8,195 nucleotides of DNA from Cellvibrionaceae bacterium (GTDB taxonomy: Bacteria > Pseudomonadota > Gammaproteobacteria > Pseudomonadales > Cellvibrionaceae). Both the position numbers and the translations under genes were made by a program. A model generated the notes under the pieces. It was not told where the DNA came from. It did not search any database and saw only the letters and a program-made list of their open reading frames with translations. The stretch lies in NCBI GenBank assembly GCA_030597965.1, contig JAUVQU010000101.1, positions 1 to 8,195 on the forward strand, given 5' to 3'. How positions within the stretch are numbered: the first letter of the stretch is position 1; each line of letters begins with the position of its first letter. Below, in pieces: positions 1-6,554 of the stretch.

Positions 1-647
1 CGTTTAAAATTTTCCAGGTTCCAAATCTCCCCATTGGCAATGACGGGGATATCGATCTGTTCACGAATGTCATTGATGTAGTGCCAGTAAGCGGGGGGCT
101 TGTAACCGTCGGCTTTAGAGCGGGCGTGTACGGCCAGCTCATTGGCGCCGGCTTCGTATACGGCTAATGCGTTGTCCATGTAGAGGCTGCGATCATCAAA
201 GCCCAGGCGAATTTTGGCTGTGACCGGGATGTGCTCAGGCACACTGTTGCGGACGGCTTTTACAATGTCATAGAGGCGATGAGGTTCGCGTAATAGGCGG
301 GCTCCGCCATCATTCTTATTAACGGCCTTTGCTGGGCAACCAAAATTGAGGTCGATTGCACTGGCGCCCATACCAGCAACCTTGGCAGCATTTAAGGCTA
401 GGGGTTCTGGTTTGCCTCCCAAGAGTTGTACTCGTACAGGCGTCCCCGATGCTGTACAGGTTTGGTTGTTATGCTTTGTTGTGTCGAGTAGCTCTGGACA
501 AATACGCTTAAAGACACGCTCCGGTAACTGCTGGTCGATTACGCGCACAAATTCTGTTACGCATACATCAATCCCACCGATCTCTGTCAGTAGCTGGCGA
601 ACGTGGTGATCGACGATACCTTCCATTGGGGCAAGAAATAAACGCAT
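1..647 (-). CDS. dusC: tRNA-dihydrouridine(16) synthase DusC (C-terminus cut by window edge)
   Basis: This FMN enzyme uses NADPH to reduce a D-loop uridine of tRNA to dihydrouridine. I translated the minus strand by hand from the ATG at 647-645 and obtained 215 open codons to the window edge. The N-terminus MRLFLAPMEG and the segment TEFVRVIDQQLP (31-42) match the DusC subgroup rather than DusA or DusB. The FMN-barrel landmarks are LNFGCPAK, with catalytic Cys104, the AKIRLG segment with Lys145, VHARSK (173-178), and ANGEIW (204-209). About 100 residues, the C-terminal helical tRNA-binding domain, should lie beyond the left edge. No clear Shine-Dalgarno precedes the ATG, so the start rests on homology. 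It is divergent from the oad operon. Family assignment is firm; the exact uridine (U16) is inferred from DusC similarity. Confidence 0.93.
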   Translation of the reverse strand, partial: MRLFLAPMEGIVDHHVRQLLTEIGGIDVCVTEFVRVIDQQLPERVFKRICPELLDTTKHNNQTCTASGTPVRVQLLGGKPEPLALNAAKVAGMGASAIDLNFGCPAKAVNKNDGGARLLREPHRLYDIVKAVRNSVPEHIPVTAKIRLGFDDRSLYMDNALAVYEAGANELAVHARSKADGYKPPAYWHYINDIREQIDIPVIANGEIWNLENFK

Positions 648-905
648 GAGATTGCAGTATCACGGTTGAGAGTAATCGCATATTGTAAAGGATGGTGACC
701 GTGTTGTCTGATTTGGCGTTCTGCGTCTATTGTTAGTTGGTAAGTAAATAAGGGGACAGCTGACGGGTGTTAAGGTCAGTATTATGGGTTTAATGGAGGG
801 CTTCATGTTGTAGTCGTCTGATAATGGCTAATTTAAGATTTTTATATTAATTATAACTGTTTGATATCTAACAACTTTAATTGTTATTGTTACAGTGATT
901 TTGTA

Positions 906-927
906 GTAGGCAGGTAAATTTGCCTAC
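906..927. promoter_or_regulatory. Inverted repeat upstream of oadG, possible operator
   Basis: GTAGGCA (906-912) and TGCCTAC (921-927) are perfect 7-base inverted arms separated by 8 bases, about 100 bases before the oadG start. Allowing a three-base bulge, the flanking TTTTGTA and TACAAAA extend the pairing. No U-tract follows on either strand, so it is not a normal terminator. The right arm overlaps a possible -35 (TTGCCT), which would suit a repressor or activator site. The dyad is seen directly; the role is inference. Confidence 0.4.
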
Positions 928-948
928 AAAAAGTTTAGCCGTTACATT
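920..948 (+). promoter_or_regulatory. Possible oad operon promoter
   Basis: TTGCCT (920-925) and TACATT (943-948) are separated by 17 bases, each matching four of six sigma-70 consensus bases. Transcription would begin near 955, leaving a leader of about 70 bases before oadG. An alternative is TTGATA (861-866) with TATTGT (885-890) at 18-base spacing. Both are weak matches in AT-rich DNA, so this is only a candidate. Confidence 0.3.
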
Positions 949-1014
949 GGCTATCTCTCTAACATAGTAAAAGTTTTATTTGTGGCTGGTTAACCACCCA
1001 CGAGATTTGAAGAT

Positions 1015-1018
1015 AGGA
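1015..1018 (+). promoter_or_regulatory. Shine-Dalgarno site that decides the oadG start
   Basis: AGGA lies six bases before the ATG at 1025. The in-frame TTG at 980 has no such site and would add 15 residues (WLVNHPRDLKIGLN after the start) that do not resemble an OadG N-terminus, so ATG 1025 is preferred. Confidence 0.7.
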
Positions 1019-1024
1019 CTCAAT

Positions 1025-1264
1025 ATGTCACAAGGTATTTTAGATCAGGGCATCGATTTGATGCTGTTTGGTATGGGCACTGTATTTGTCTTTTTGACGG
1101 TGTTGGTCTTTGCCACCGTGATAATGTCTGGTTTTATCCAGCGCTATCTTCCTGAGAAGGTCGAGCCACAGCAGCCGGTTACTCCAGTGCCTGCCGGTGT
1201 GACTGATCCAAAAGTGTTGGCGATTATTAAAGCCGCTATTGATCAGCACCGTAACCGCCCATAA
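1025..1264 (+). CDS. oadG: Oxaloacetate decarboxylase gamma subunit (OadG)
   Basis: OadG is the small membrane anchor that joins the soluble biotin-carrying alpha subunit to the Na+-pumping beta subunit. The 79-residue product has the expected plan: a short N-terminus, one hydrophobic helix at about 11-35 (from LMLFGMGTVF), a basic residue after it (R40), a Pro/Gln-rich linker (about 44-60) and a C-terminal helix (VLAIIKAAIDQHR, 64-76) of the kind that contacts OadA. The length fits the family (about 80 residues). The C-terminal part has only one His (H75), whereas the Klebsiella protein is reported to bind zinc through several His/Asp residues there, so metal binding may be reduced. It is first in oadGAB, 48 bases before oadA. 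The position between dusC and oadA supports the call as much as the sequence does. Confidence 0.9.
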   Translation: MSQGILDQGIDLMLFGMGTVFVFLTVLVFATVIMSGFIQRYLPEKVEPQQPVTPVPAGVTDPKVLAIIKAAIDQHRNRP

Positions 1265-1312
1265 TAGGCGGAAAAAACCGAATTCTTATTTTAATCCAAG
1301 GGCTTCTACTCG

Positions 1313-3097
1313 ATGAGTGACAACAAGAAACCATTAGGTATTACCGACGTTGTATTGCGCGACGCACACCAATCCCTGTTCGCAACCCGGTTGCGTTTGG
1401 ACGACATGCTCCCCATTGCCGCCAAGCTGGATGATATAGGCTTCTGGTCGTTGGAAACTTGGGGTGGCGCGACGTTTGATTCATGCATTCGCTATTTGGG
1501 TGAAGATCCGTGGGATCGCATTCGTGAACTGAAAAAAGCAATGCCGAAAACCCCAATGCAGATGCTGTTCCGTGGCCAGAATATTTTGGGCTACCGCCAC
1601 TATGCGGATGACGTAGTTGAGAAGTTTGTTGAGCGTTGTGCTGTGAATGGCGTGGATGTATTCCGTGTGTTTGATGCGATGAACGATATGCGCAATATCG
1701 AAACTGCATTGAAAGCCGTTAAAAAGCAGGACAAACACGCACAGGGTACGATCTCCTATACCTTAAGCCCGGTACACACTATTGACATGTGGGTAGAGCA
1801 GGGCAAGCGCATTGAAGATATGGGCGCCGACTCTATCGCTATTAAAGATATGGCCGGTTTGTTAAGGCCATACGATGGTTATGAACTGGTGAGCAAATTA
1901 AAAGCGGCCTGCGATATTCCTATTCACATGCAGTGCCACGCGACGACTGGTTTATCAACCGCTACGGCGCTTAAGTGTGTGGAAGCGGGTATCGATAACA
2001 TCGACACTGCGATTTCTTCAATGTCTATGACTTACGGTCACAGCCCAACGGAATCTGTTGTTGCCATCTTACAGGGCACAGAGCGTGATACCGGTTTGGA
2101 TTTGAAAAAGCTGGAGGAAATTGCCAGCTATTTCCGTGAAGTACGTAAAAAGTACGCCAAGTTTGAAGGTTCTCTGCGTGGTATCGACGGTCGTATTTTG
2201 ATAGCACAGGTACCGGGCGGCATGTTGACCAATATGGAAAGCCAGCTGAAAGATCAGGGTGCTGAAGACAAGTTCGATGAAGTATTGGCCGAAATTCCAC
2301 GTGTACGTGAAGACCTTGGTTTTATCCCGTTGGTTACACCTACTTCGCAGATCGTAGGTACTCAGGCGGTATTGAATATATTGACCGGCGAGCGTTACAA
2401 GTCAATCACTAAAGAAACGCAAGGCGTATTGAAGGGCGAGTATGGTGCTGCACCGGCGCCATACAACGCTGAACTGCAAGCGCGTGTGCTTGATGGTGCT
2501 GAAGTTATTACTTGTCGTCCTGCGGATTTACTTGAGTCAGAAATGGACAAGCTGGCTGCGGAACTAAAAGAAAAAGCCGCCGAAAAGGGCATTACCCTGA
2601 CTGCGGGTGAAGGTGAAATAGATGACGTATTAACTTACGCATTGTTCCCACAGATTGGTCTTAAGTTCTTAGAAAATCGCAACAATCCAGATGCATTCGA
2701 GCCAGTGCCTACCGGTAAAGAAGGTTCTATTGTTACGAATGATAGTGGTGAAGAGGTTTACACCGTAGATGTGGAAGGCGCTTCATACACCGTTACTGTT
2801 TCAAGTGGAGGTGACTTGACCGGCATTGCGGCTATTGGTGGAAATAGCAGTACAGGCGCTGTTGTCGGCGCTCCTGTGGGCGGTGGTGATCCTATGCCTT
2901 CACCATTAGCGGGTAACATCTTTAAGGTACACGCGACCCCTGGTCAGAGTGTTCAGGAAGGTGACCTGGTCATCGTACTGGAAGCCATGAAGATGGAAAC
3001 TGAAGTTCGCGCCCCTAAAACGGGCACCATTGGCAGCGTGAATGTGAAAGAGGGTGACTCTGTTGCCGTCGGCGACATTCTGTTGACCATTGCTTAA
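1313..3097 (+). CDS. oadA: Oxaloacetate decarboxylase alpha subunit (OadA), biotin-dependent carboxyltransferase
   Basis: OadA moves the carboxyl group of oxaloacetate to its own biotin, releasing pyruvate. The 594-residue protein has an N-terminal carboxyltransferase TIM barrel (about 7-270; LRDAHQSLFATR at 15-26 with metal ligand Asp17, and SIAIKDMAG with Lys178, expected to be carbamylated), then the conserved PYC_OADA region (about 280-460; QVPGGMLTNM, TPTSQIVGTQAV). A Gly/Ser-rich linker (about 498-526) leads to a biotinyl domain (about 527-594) with EAMKMET and biotinyl-lysine Lys560. The usual H-x-H-x-H ligand segment reads HMQCH at 205-209: His209 is present but Gln replaces the middle His (codon CAG at 1931). 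AAGGG (1298-1302) precedes the ATG. No biotin carboxylase domain is present, and the oadG and oadB neighbours exclude a pyruvate carboxylase B subunit. Confidence 0.96.
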   Translation: MSDNKKPLGITDVVLRDAHQSLFATRLRLDDMLPIAAKLDDIGFWSLETWGGATFDSCIRYLGEDPWDRIRELKKAMPKTPMQMLFRGQNILGYRHYADDVVEKFVERCAVNGVDVFRVFDAMNDMRNIETALKAVKKQDKHAQGTISYTLSPVHTIDMWVEQGKRIEDMGADSIAIKDMAGLLRPYDGYELVSKLKAACDIPIHMQCHATTGLSTATALKCVEAGIDNIDTAISSMSMTYGHSPTESVVAILQGTERDTGLDLKKLEEIASYFREVRKKYAKFEGSLRGIDGRILIAQVPGGMLTNMESQLKDQGAEDKFDEVLAEIPRVREDLGFIPLVTPTSQIVGTQAVLNILTGERYKSITKETQGVLKGEYGAAPAPYNAELQARVLDGAEVITCRPADLLESEMDKLAAELKEKAAEKGITLTAGEGEIDDVLTYALFPQIGLKFLENRNNPDAFEPVPTGKEGSIVTNDSGEEVYTVDVEGASYTVTVSSGGDLTGIAAIGGNSSTGAVVGAPVGGGDPMPSPLAGNIFKVHATPGQSVQEGDLVIVLEAMKMETEVRAPKTGTIGSVNVKEGDSVAVGDILLTIA

Positions 3098-3112
3098 GTC
3101 GAGGGCTGTTAA

Positions 3113-4426
3113 ATGGATAGTTTAATAGGTCTTTGGCAAGATTCTGGCCTGTACCACCTTGCTGGTGGACAGCTGGTGATGATTGCTGTGGGTGTTTTGC
3201 TGCTGTATTTAGCGATCAATAAAAACTTTGAGCCGCTGTTACTTGTGCCCATTGGTTTTGGTGGCATCGTTGCGAATATTCCAGGCGCAGGCTTGGCTTT
3301 TTCTGCGATTGAGAATGCCATCGCTAATGGCGGCCCAGAAGTGTTGGCGGCTATGGCGCAGGCACTCAATGTAACCGCCTATGAAACCTATGCGGATGTA
3401 AAAGCGGCACTGGGCGGTGCGTCAGCTTCTGAATTGTTGGCTGCGGCGCAAACTGCCCGTGACTTGAAGTTCACTGACGGTATGTTGTACACCTTCTACT
3501 CAGTGGCGATTGCTTCTGGTGTTGCACCGCTCGTGATCTTTATGGGCGTCGGTGCAATGACGGACTTTGGTCCACTGTTGGGTAATCCGAAAACTATGTT
3601 CCTGGGTGCCGCCGCGCAGTTTGGTATTTTTGCCACTGTACTGGGTGCCGTAGGCATGAGTCACCTAGGTTGGATGGATTTCACCATCGCTGAGGCCGCT
3701 GCGATCGGTATTATCGGTGGTGCCGATGGTCCGACTGCTATTTACGTGGCCTCGCTGTTGGCTCCAGAGCTATTGGGTGCGATCGCGGTCGCCGCTTATT
3801 CCTATATGGCGCTGGTACCACTGATTCAGCCGCCTATTATGCGAGCGCTGACCAGCGAAGCAGAGCGCAAGATTACCATGACGCAGCTGCGTACTGTGTC
3901 TAAGCGCGAGAAGATTGCCTTCCCCGTTGTGGTGTTGCTTCTGGTTGCCATGTTCTTGCCTTCTGCAGCGCCGCTGTTGGGTATGTTCTGCTTCGGTAAC
4001 CTGATGAAAGAGTGTGGTGTGGTCGATCGTTTGTCTGACACGGCTCAGAATGCATTGATCAACGTGACCACCATTTTCTTGGGTCTATCGGTAGGTTCTA
4101 AATTAGCCGCTGATAAATTTCTCGACCCTAAAACGTTGGGTATTTTGGCGTTGGGTATTGTTGCCTTCTGTATTGGTACTGCCATGGGCGTCTTGATGGC
4201 TAAGCTAATGAATAAGTTTAGCAAACATAAGATCAACCCGTTGATTGGTTCTGCCGGTGTGTCTGCTGTACCTATGGCGGCGCGTGTGTCCAATAAGATT
4301 GGTTTAGAGGCAAACCCTCATAACTTTTTGCTGATGCATGCCATGGGCCCGAACGTGGCTGGTGTCATTGGTTCTGCTGTAGCAGCGGGTGTCATGATCT
4401 CCATGGTTCAGTCCATGGGCGGTTAA
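3113..4426 (+). CDS. oadB: Oxaloacetate decarboxylase beta subunit (OadB), Na+-translocating carboxybiotin decarboxylase
   Basis: OadB is the integral membrane subunit that decarboxylates carboxybiotin on OadA and uses the energy to export Na+. The 437-residue product is close to the 433 of Klebsiella OadB and hydrophobic throughout, with several membrane helices. The key residues appear with an offset of two from the Klebsiella numbering: Asp205 in GGADGPTAIY (Asp203), and Asn375, Gly379, Ser384 and Arg391 in the NPLIGSAGVSAVPMAARV segment (Asn373, Gly377, Ser382, Arg389). The signature NFLLMHAMGPNVAGVIGSA closes the protein. Residues about 70-120 form a less hydrophobic Ala-rich segment. 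GAGGG (3101-3105) lies seven bases before the ATG, and the gap to oadA is only 15 bases, so the two are co-transcribed. All catalytic residues look intact. Confidence 0.97.
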   Translation: MDSLIGLWQDSGLYHLAGGQLVMIAVGVLLLYLAINKNFEPLLLVPIGFGGIVANIPGAGLAFSAIENAIANGGPEVLAAMAQALNVTAYETYADVKAALGGASASELLAAAQTARDLKFTDGMLYTFYSVAIASGVAPLVIFMGVGAMTDFGPLLGNPKTMFLGAAAQFGIFATVLGAVGMSHLGWMDFTIAEAAAIGIIGGADGPTAIYVASLLAPELLGAIAVAAYSYMALVPLIQPPIMRALTSEAERKITMTQLRTVSKREKIAFPVVVLLLVAMFLPSAAPLLGMFCFGNLMKECGVVDRLSDTAQNALINVTTIFLGLSVGSKLAADKFLDPKTLGILALGIVAFCIGTAMGVLMAKLMNKFSKHKINPLIGSAGVSAVPMAARVSNKIGLEANPHNFLLMHAMGPNVAGVIGSAVAAGVMISMVQSMGG

Positions 4427-4450
4427 GGCCGGGAAGCTTTTCTCTGAAAT

Positions 4451-4483
4451 AAAAAAAGGCCTCTTAATCAGAGGCCTTTTTTT
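4451..4483. terminator. Bidirectional rho-independent terminator between oadB and the SDR gene
   Basis: GGCCTCT (4458-4464) pairs with AGAGGCC (4470-4476) across the five-base loop TAATC. Seven A's before and seven T's after extend the stem and give a U-tract on either strand. It can therefore end both the oad operon and the convergent SDR gene. The right arm and T-run (CAGAGGCCTTTTT, 4469-4481) recur at 4493-4505. A small extra hairpin (GGGCT 4513-4517 / AGCCC 4522-4526) lies directly after the SDR stop codon. Confidence 0.93.
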
Positions 4484-4526
4484 ATTTGTGGCCAGAGGCC
4501 TTTTTATGGCAGGGGCTCTATAGCCC

Positions 4527-5303
4527 TTAACCGGTATCGCCCATTTTTGGTGTTGGGATGTTGGGTCTCACTTCCATAAACTCAGGGCCAACACCTCTGG
4601 GGTAATTTAAGGTGTGAACAATGGAGTTGGCGATTGTTTGAATCTCCATTTCGCCGTCACACATAGGCCCTTTCTCAACCCATGCCTGGAAGCCTTCACC
4701 CATGGCCTCTGGTTCAAAATTTTGTGTGCTTTCAGTGCCTACAGCACCAGAGCTTAATACGGTCACCATAATGCCTTCTGGTTTAAGTTCGATACGCATC
4801 TCTTTGCTGAATTGCTCTAATGCCGCTTTGGCGGAAGAGTAAGCCGCCATGTGTGCGAACTCATTGTTATTGCGTACTGAGGCCGAACTGATGTTGATGA
4901 TGCGGGCATTGTCTGATTTTCTGAGCAGTGGCAGAGCCTGCTGTGAGCACCATACGGCGCTGTAGTAGTTGGCCGCGGTTTGATCCATTAATTCTTTGGG
5001 TGTTAGCTTTTCAATTTTTCGGCCATACGGAAAACCTGCGTTGTTGATCAGCGCATCAATGTGATCGAACTGTTGCTTGATCAAGTTGAAAGCAGCTTCA
5101 ATTTGGTCGTGATCAGTGACGTCGCACAGCACAGGGAAGGTGCTTTTTCCTAGTGATTCACAAGCTGCGTTCAGGGTGCTTTCGGTGCGTGCAATGACAA
5201 TTACTTTTGCCCCAGCTTCTATCAACATTTGGCAAACCGCTAAGCCAATACCCCGTGAACCACCTGTTACAGCTACCACCTTGCCACTTAATGCCTGTGT
5301 CAT
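4527..5303 (-). CDS. Short-chain dehydrogenase/reductase (classical SDR), substrate unknown
   Basis: A soluble NAD(P)-dependent oxidoreductase of 258 residues, the usual size of a classical SDR. The cofactor motif TGGSRGIG is at 13-20, Asp61 (CDVTD) sits at the adenine-contact position, and NNAG is at 87-90. The catalytic set is Asn111, Ser140 (INISS), Tyr155 and Lys159 (YSSAK). Arg17 and Arg39 suggest a preference for NADPH. The Ser-to-Tyr spacing is 15, two longer than in FabG, and the C-terminal tail is Pro/Gly-rich (PNIPTPKMGDTG). The ATG at 5303 is preceded by GGAGA (5317-5313) nine bases away. The gene converges on oadB and is divergent from the 5455 epimerase-like gene. It resembles 3-oxoacyl-ACP reductase-like proteins generally, but fatty acid synthesis is not implied by the neighbours and no specific substrate can be read. 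Confidence 0.9.
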   Translation of the reverse strand: MTQALSGKVVAVTGGSRGIGLAVCQMLIEAGAKVIVIARTESTLNAACESLGKSTFPVLCDVTDHDQIEAAFNLIKQQFDHIDALINNAGFPYGRKIEKLTPKELMDQTAANYYSAVWCSQQALPLLRKSDNARIINISSASVRNNNEFAHMAAYSSAKAALEQFSKEMRIELKPEGIMVTVLSSGAVGTESTQNFEPEAMGEGFQAWVEKGPMCDGEMEIQTIANSIVHTLNYPRGVGPEFMEVRPNIPTPKMGDTG

Positions 5304-5335
5304 TCTTATGCGTCTCCAAATGTCATAAATTGCAG

Positions 5336-5372
5336 ATATAGTATGTTAACAAGTACAAAGTTACTACTATAT
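5336..5372. promoter_or_regulatory. Inverted repeat in the divergent SDR/epimerase promoter region
   Basis: ATATAGTA (5336-5343) and TACTATAT (5365-5372) are perfect 8-base inverted arms with a 21-base spacer. The spacer holds GTTAAC (5345-5350) and GTAC (5353-5356) near the centre. The right arm overlaps the possible -10 of the 5455 gene. Such a dyad between divergent genes would suit a shared regulator, but the DNA is so AT-rich that chance is a real alternative. Confidence 0.35.
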
Positions 5373-5373
5373 T
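5346..5373 (+). promoter_or_regulatory. Possible promoter of the 5455 epimerase-like gene
   Basis: TTAACA (5346-5351) and TATATT (5368-5373) each match five of six sigma-70 consensus bases, with 16-base spacing. Transcription would start near 5380, about 75 bases before the GTG. No equally good leftward promoter for the SDR gene was found in the same gap. Confidence 0.4.
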
Positions 5374-5441
5374 AGTCAATCTTAATTTATTATATTACTG
5401 TTCAAGTTGATAAGTTAATAAAGAAATATCAGAGTAGCTTT

Positions 5442-5446
5442 AGAGG
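5442..5446 (+). promoter_or_regulatory. Shine-Dalgarno site supporting the GTG start at 5455
   Basis: AGAGG lies eight bases before GTG 5455. The first residues after that GTG run directly into the first beta strand (HVLLTGAFGHIG), leaving no room for a later start. Confidence 0.65.
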
Positions 5447-5454
5447 CAGATTAC

Positions 5455-6435
5455 GTGGCATCACAACATGTTTTATTAACAGGTGCGTTTGGGCACATCG
5501 GGCAAGGCACACTCCAAAAGCTATTAGCCAAAGGTTACAGAATAACCTGCCTGGATCGCAAGACAGCATTAACCGCCGAGGTGGCCAATAATTTTGGCGA
5601 TAAGGTTTCAGTGGTTTGGGGTGATATTTGTGACCCTGAAAGCGTGAAGGCCGCACTTGTAGGTGTTGATACAGTAATTCATCTTGTCGGGCTTATTCCT
5701 CCCAATTCCGAAAAAGATCCTGAACTGACTCATAAAATAAATTGCGGCGGCACCGAGACGGTAGTGACGGCGATGGCTGACTCGGGTACGGCAAAACGAC
5801 TTATCTTTGCCTCAACCATTGGGGTGTTTGGCAAGGTACAGGATCGGGAGCCACCTTTAACTAGTGAGGCTCCGGTTAGCCCGGATGACCATTATGGTCG
5901 TAGTAAGGTAGCTGCAGAAGAGATCATTAAAAGTTCAGGTCTGGATTGGACGATATTGCGTATTTGCGCATCACCACCGCTAGAGATTGAGAAGGGTGCT
6001 GCCCATGGTCCTGAGGTGATTTTTGAATGGAGCCCTGATGCCCGTATTGAATTTGTCCATGGTGACGACGTAAGTACGGCCTTTGCTAATACAGTGGACT
6101 GTGTTGGAGCTATCGGCAAGGTGTTGGCTCTCGGAGGTGGTTCAACCTGTCAAACCAATGTCATGAAGTTTGTGACGAGCATGTTGAACGCTAACGGTAT
6201 TCGCGGAGTGTTGCCTAAAGAGGCCTTCAGGCCCAGTAAGATTCCAGAGTTTTACGGCGACTGGGTTGAAACTGTCGAAAGTCAAAGGTTGCTAAATTAC
6301 CAAAATCACTCGTTCGATGATTTTATTCAGCATATTCGAGATGGGGCTGGTATCAAGCGTCATCTGATCGGATTGATATCGTCCTTGGCAAAAAAAAGTT
6401 TGCTGAAACACTCACCTTATTTATCTAAAAAATAA
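5455..6435 (+). CDS. NAD-dependent epimerase/dehydratase family protein (extended SDR)
   Basis: This 326-residue Rossmann-fold protein starts at a GTG and belongs to the extended SDR group, which covers sugar epimerases, dehydratases, hydroxysteroid dehydrogenases and reductases. The glycine motif TGAFGHIG (9-16) matches TGxxGxxG, Asp34 ends the second strand as expected for NAD(H), and Asp57 (GDICD) contacts adenine. The active site is Ser120 (FAST), Tyr147 and Lys151 (YGRSK). HGDDVSTAF near 199-207 is the usual C-terminal-half signature where the substrate-side loop returns. The last 25 or so residues are lysine-rich and moderately hydrophobic (HLIGLISSLAKKSLLKH), which may touch membrane or a partner. 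There is no sugar-nucleotide gene nearby, so the substrate is open. It is divergent from the 4527-5303 SDR and may share its control. Confidence 0.87.
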   Translation: MASQHVLLTGAFGHIGQGTLQKLLAKGYRITCLDRKTALTAEVANNFGDKVSVVWGDICDPESVKAALVGVDTVIHLVGLIPPNSEKDPELTHKINCGGTETVVTAMADSGTAKRLIFASTIGVFGKVQDREPPLTSEAPVSPDDHYGRSKVAAEEIIKSSGLDWTILRICASPPLEIEKGAAHGPEVIFEWSPDARIEFVHGDDVSTAFANTVDCVGAIGKVLALGGGSTCQTNVMKFVTSMLNANGIRGVLPKEAFRPSKIPEFYGDWVETVESQRLLNYQNHSFDDFIQHIRDGAGIKRHLIGLISSLAKKSLLKHSPYLSKK

Positions 6436-6444
6436 CTATCGCCA

Positions 6445-6476
6445 ATCAAGAGATTAAGGAGTTTTAATCTCTTGAT
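6445..6476. repeat. Perfect 13-bp inverted repeat (stem-loop) after the epimerase gene
   Basis: ATCAAGAGATTAA (6445-6457) and TTAATCTCTTGAT (6464-6476) are fully complementary around a six-base loop. It begins 10 bases after the stop codon at 6435. No U-tract follows on either strand, so it is not a canonical rho-independent terminator. It could act as a 3'-end stabilising hairpin, a rho-assisted end or a protein-binding dyad; the sequence does not decide. Confidence 0.6.
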
Positions 6477-6502
6477 GCACGTCAATGAGCTAGGCCTCTA
6501 AT

Positions 6503-6515
6503 TCTATATTATAGA
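6503..6515. promoter_or_regulatory. AT-rich palindrome upstream of the DUF465 gene, possible -10 region
   Basis: TCTATA-T-TATAGA is a 13-base palindrome 40 bases before the ATG at 6555. It contains TATTAT (6507-6512), one base from the sigma-70 -10 consensus, but no reasonable -35 lies 16-18 bases upstream. A promoter needing an activator or an alternative sigma factor is possible; evidence is weak. Confidence 0.25.
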
Positions 6516-6554
6516 GAAAACAAAATAGTTCATGTCTGAATATGGAGAGTAAAT

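Larger units (their letters stand above)
648..1024. other. 377-base intergenic region between dusC and oadG
   Basis: This divergent spacer should hold the promoters of dusC (leftward) and the oad operon (rightward). It is strongly AT-rich from about 835 to 900. I see no convincing open reading frame; the longest start-to-stop stretch noticed by eye (ATG at 784) is only nine codons. On the minus strand TACAAT (687-682) is a fair -10 for dusC but lacks a good -35. The right half holds an inverted repeat and possible rightward promoters, listed separately. I see no riboswitch that I recognise. Confidence 0.6.

Noticed and set aside
346..609. Plus-strand open frame of 87 codons
   Set aside because: It lies antisense to dusC, whose minus-strand translation matches the Dus family throughout.
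760..779. CTGAC/GTCAG short inverted repeat in the dusC-oadG spacer
   Set aside because: Five-base arms with a ten-base loop are expected by chance at this length.
784..813. Nine-codon start-to-stop frame upstream of oadG as a possible leader peptide
   Set aside because: No convincing ribosome site, no run of regulatory codons and no attenuator-like hairpins follow; too short to support.
980..1024. Longer OadG with 15 extra N-terminal residues from the TTG at 980
   Set aside because: TTG is a rare start, has no ribosome site, and the added residues do not look like OadG; the ATG at 1025 has AGGA at good spacing.
1341..1738. Minus-strand open frames inside oadA
   Set aside because: They are antisense shadows of a strongly conserved coding region and resemble no known protein.
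1313..3097. OadA read instead as pyruvate carboxylase subunit B
   Set aside because: The gene sits between oadG and oadB with no biotin carboxylase gene adjacent, which fits the decarboxylase pump.
5429..5656. Minus-strand frame overlapping the start of the epimerase gene
   Set aside because: Antisense to a clear Rossmann-fold coding region and without family resemblance.
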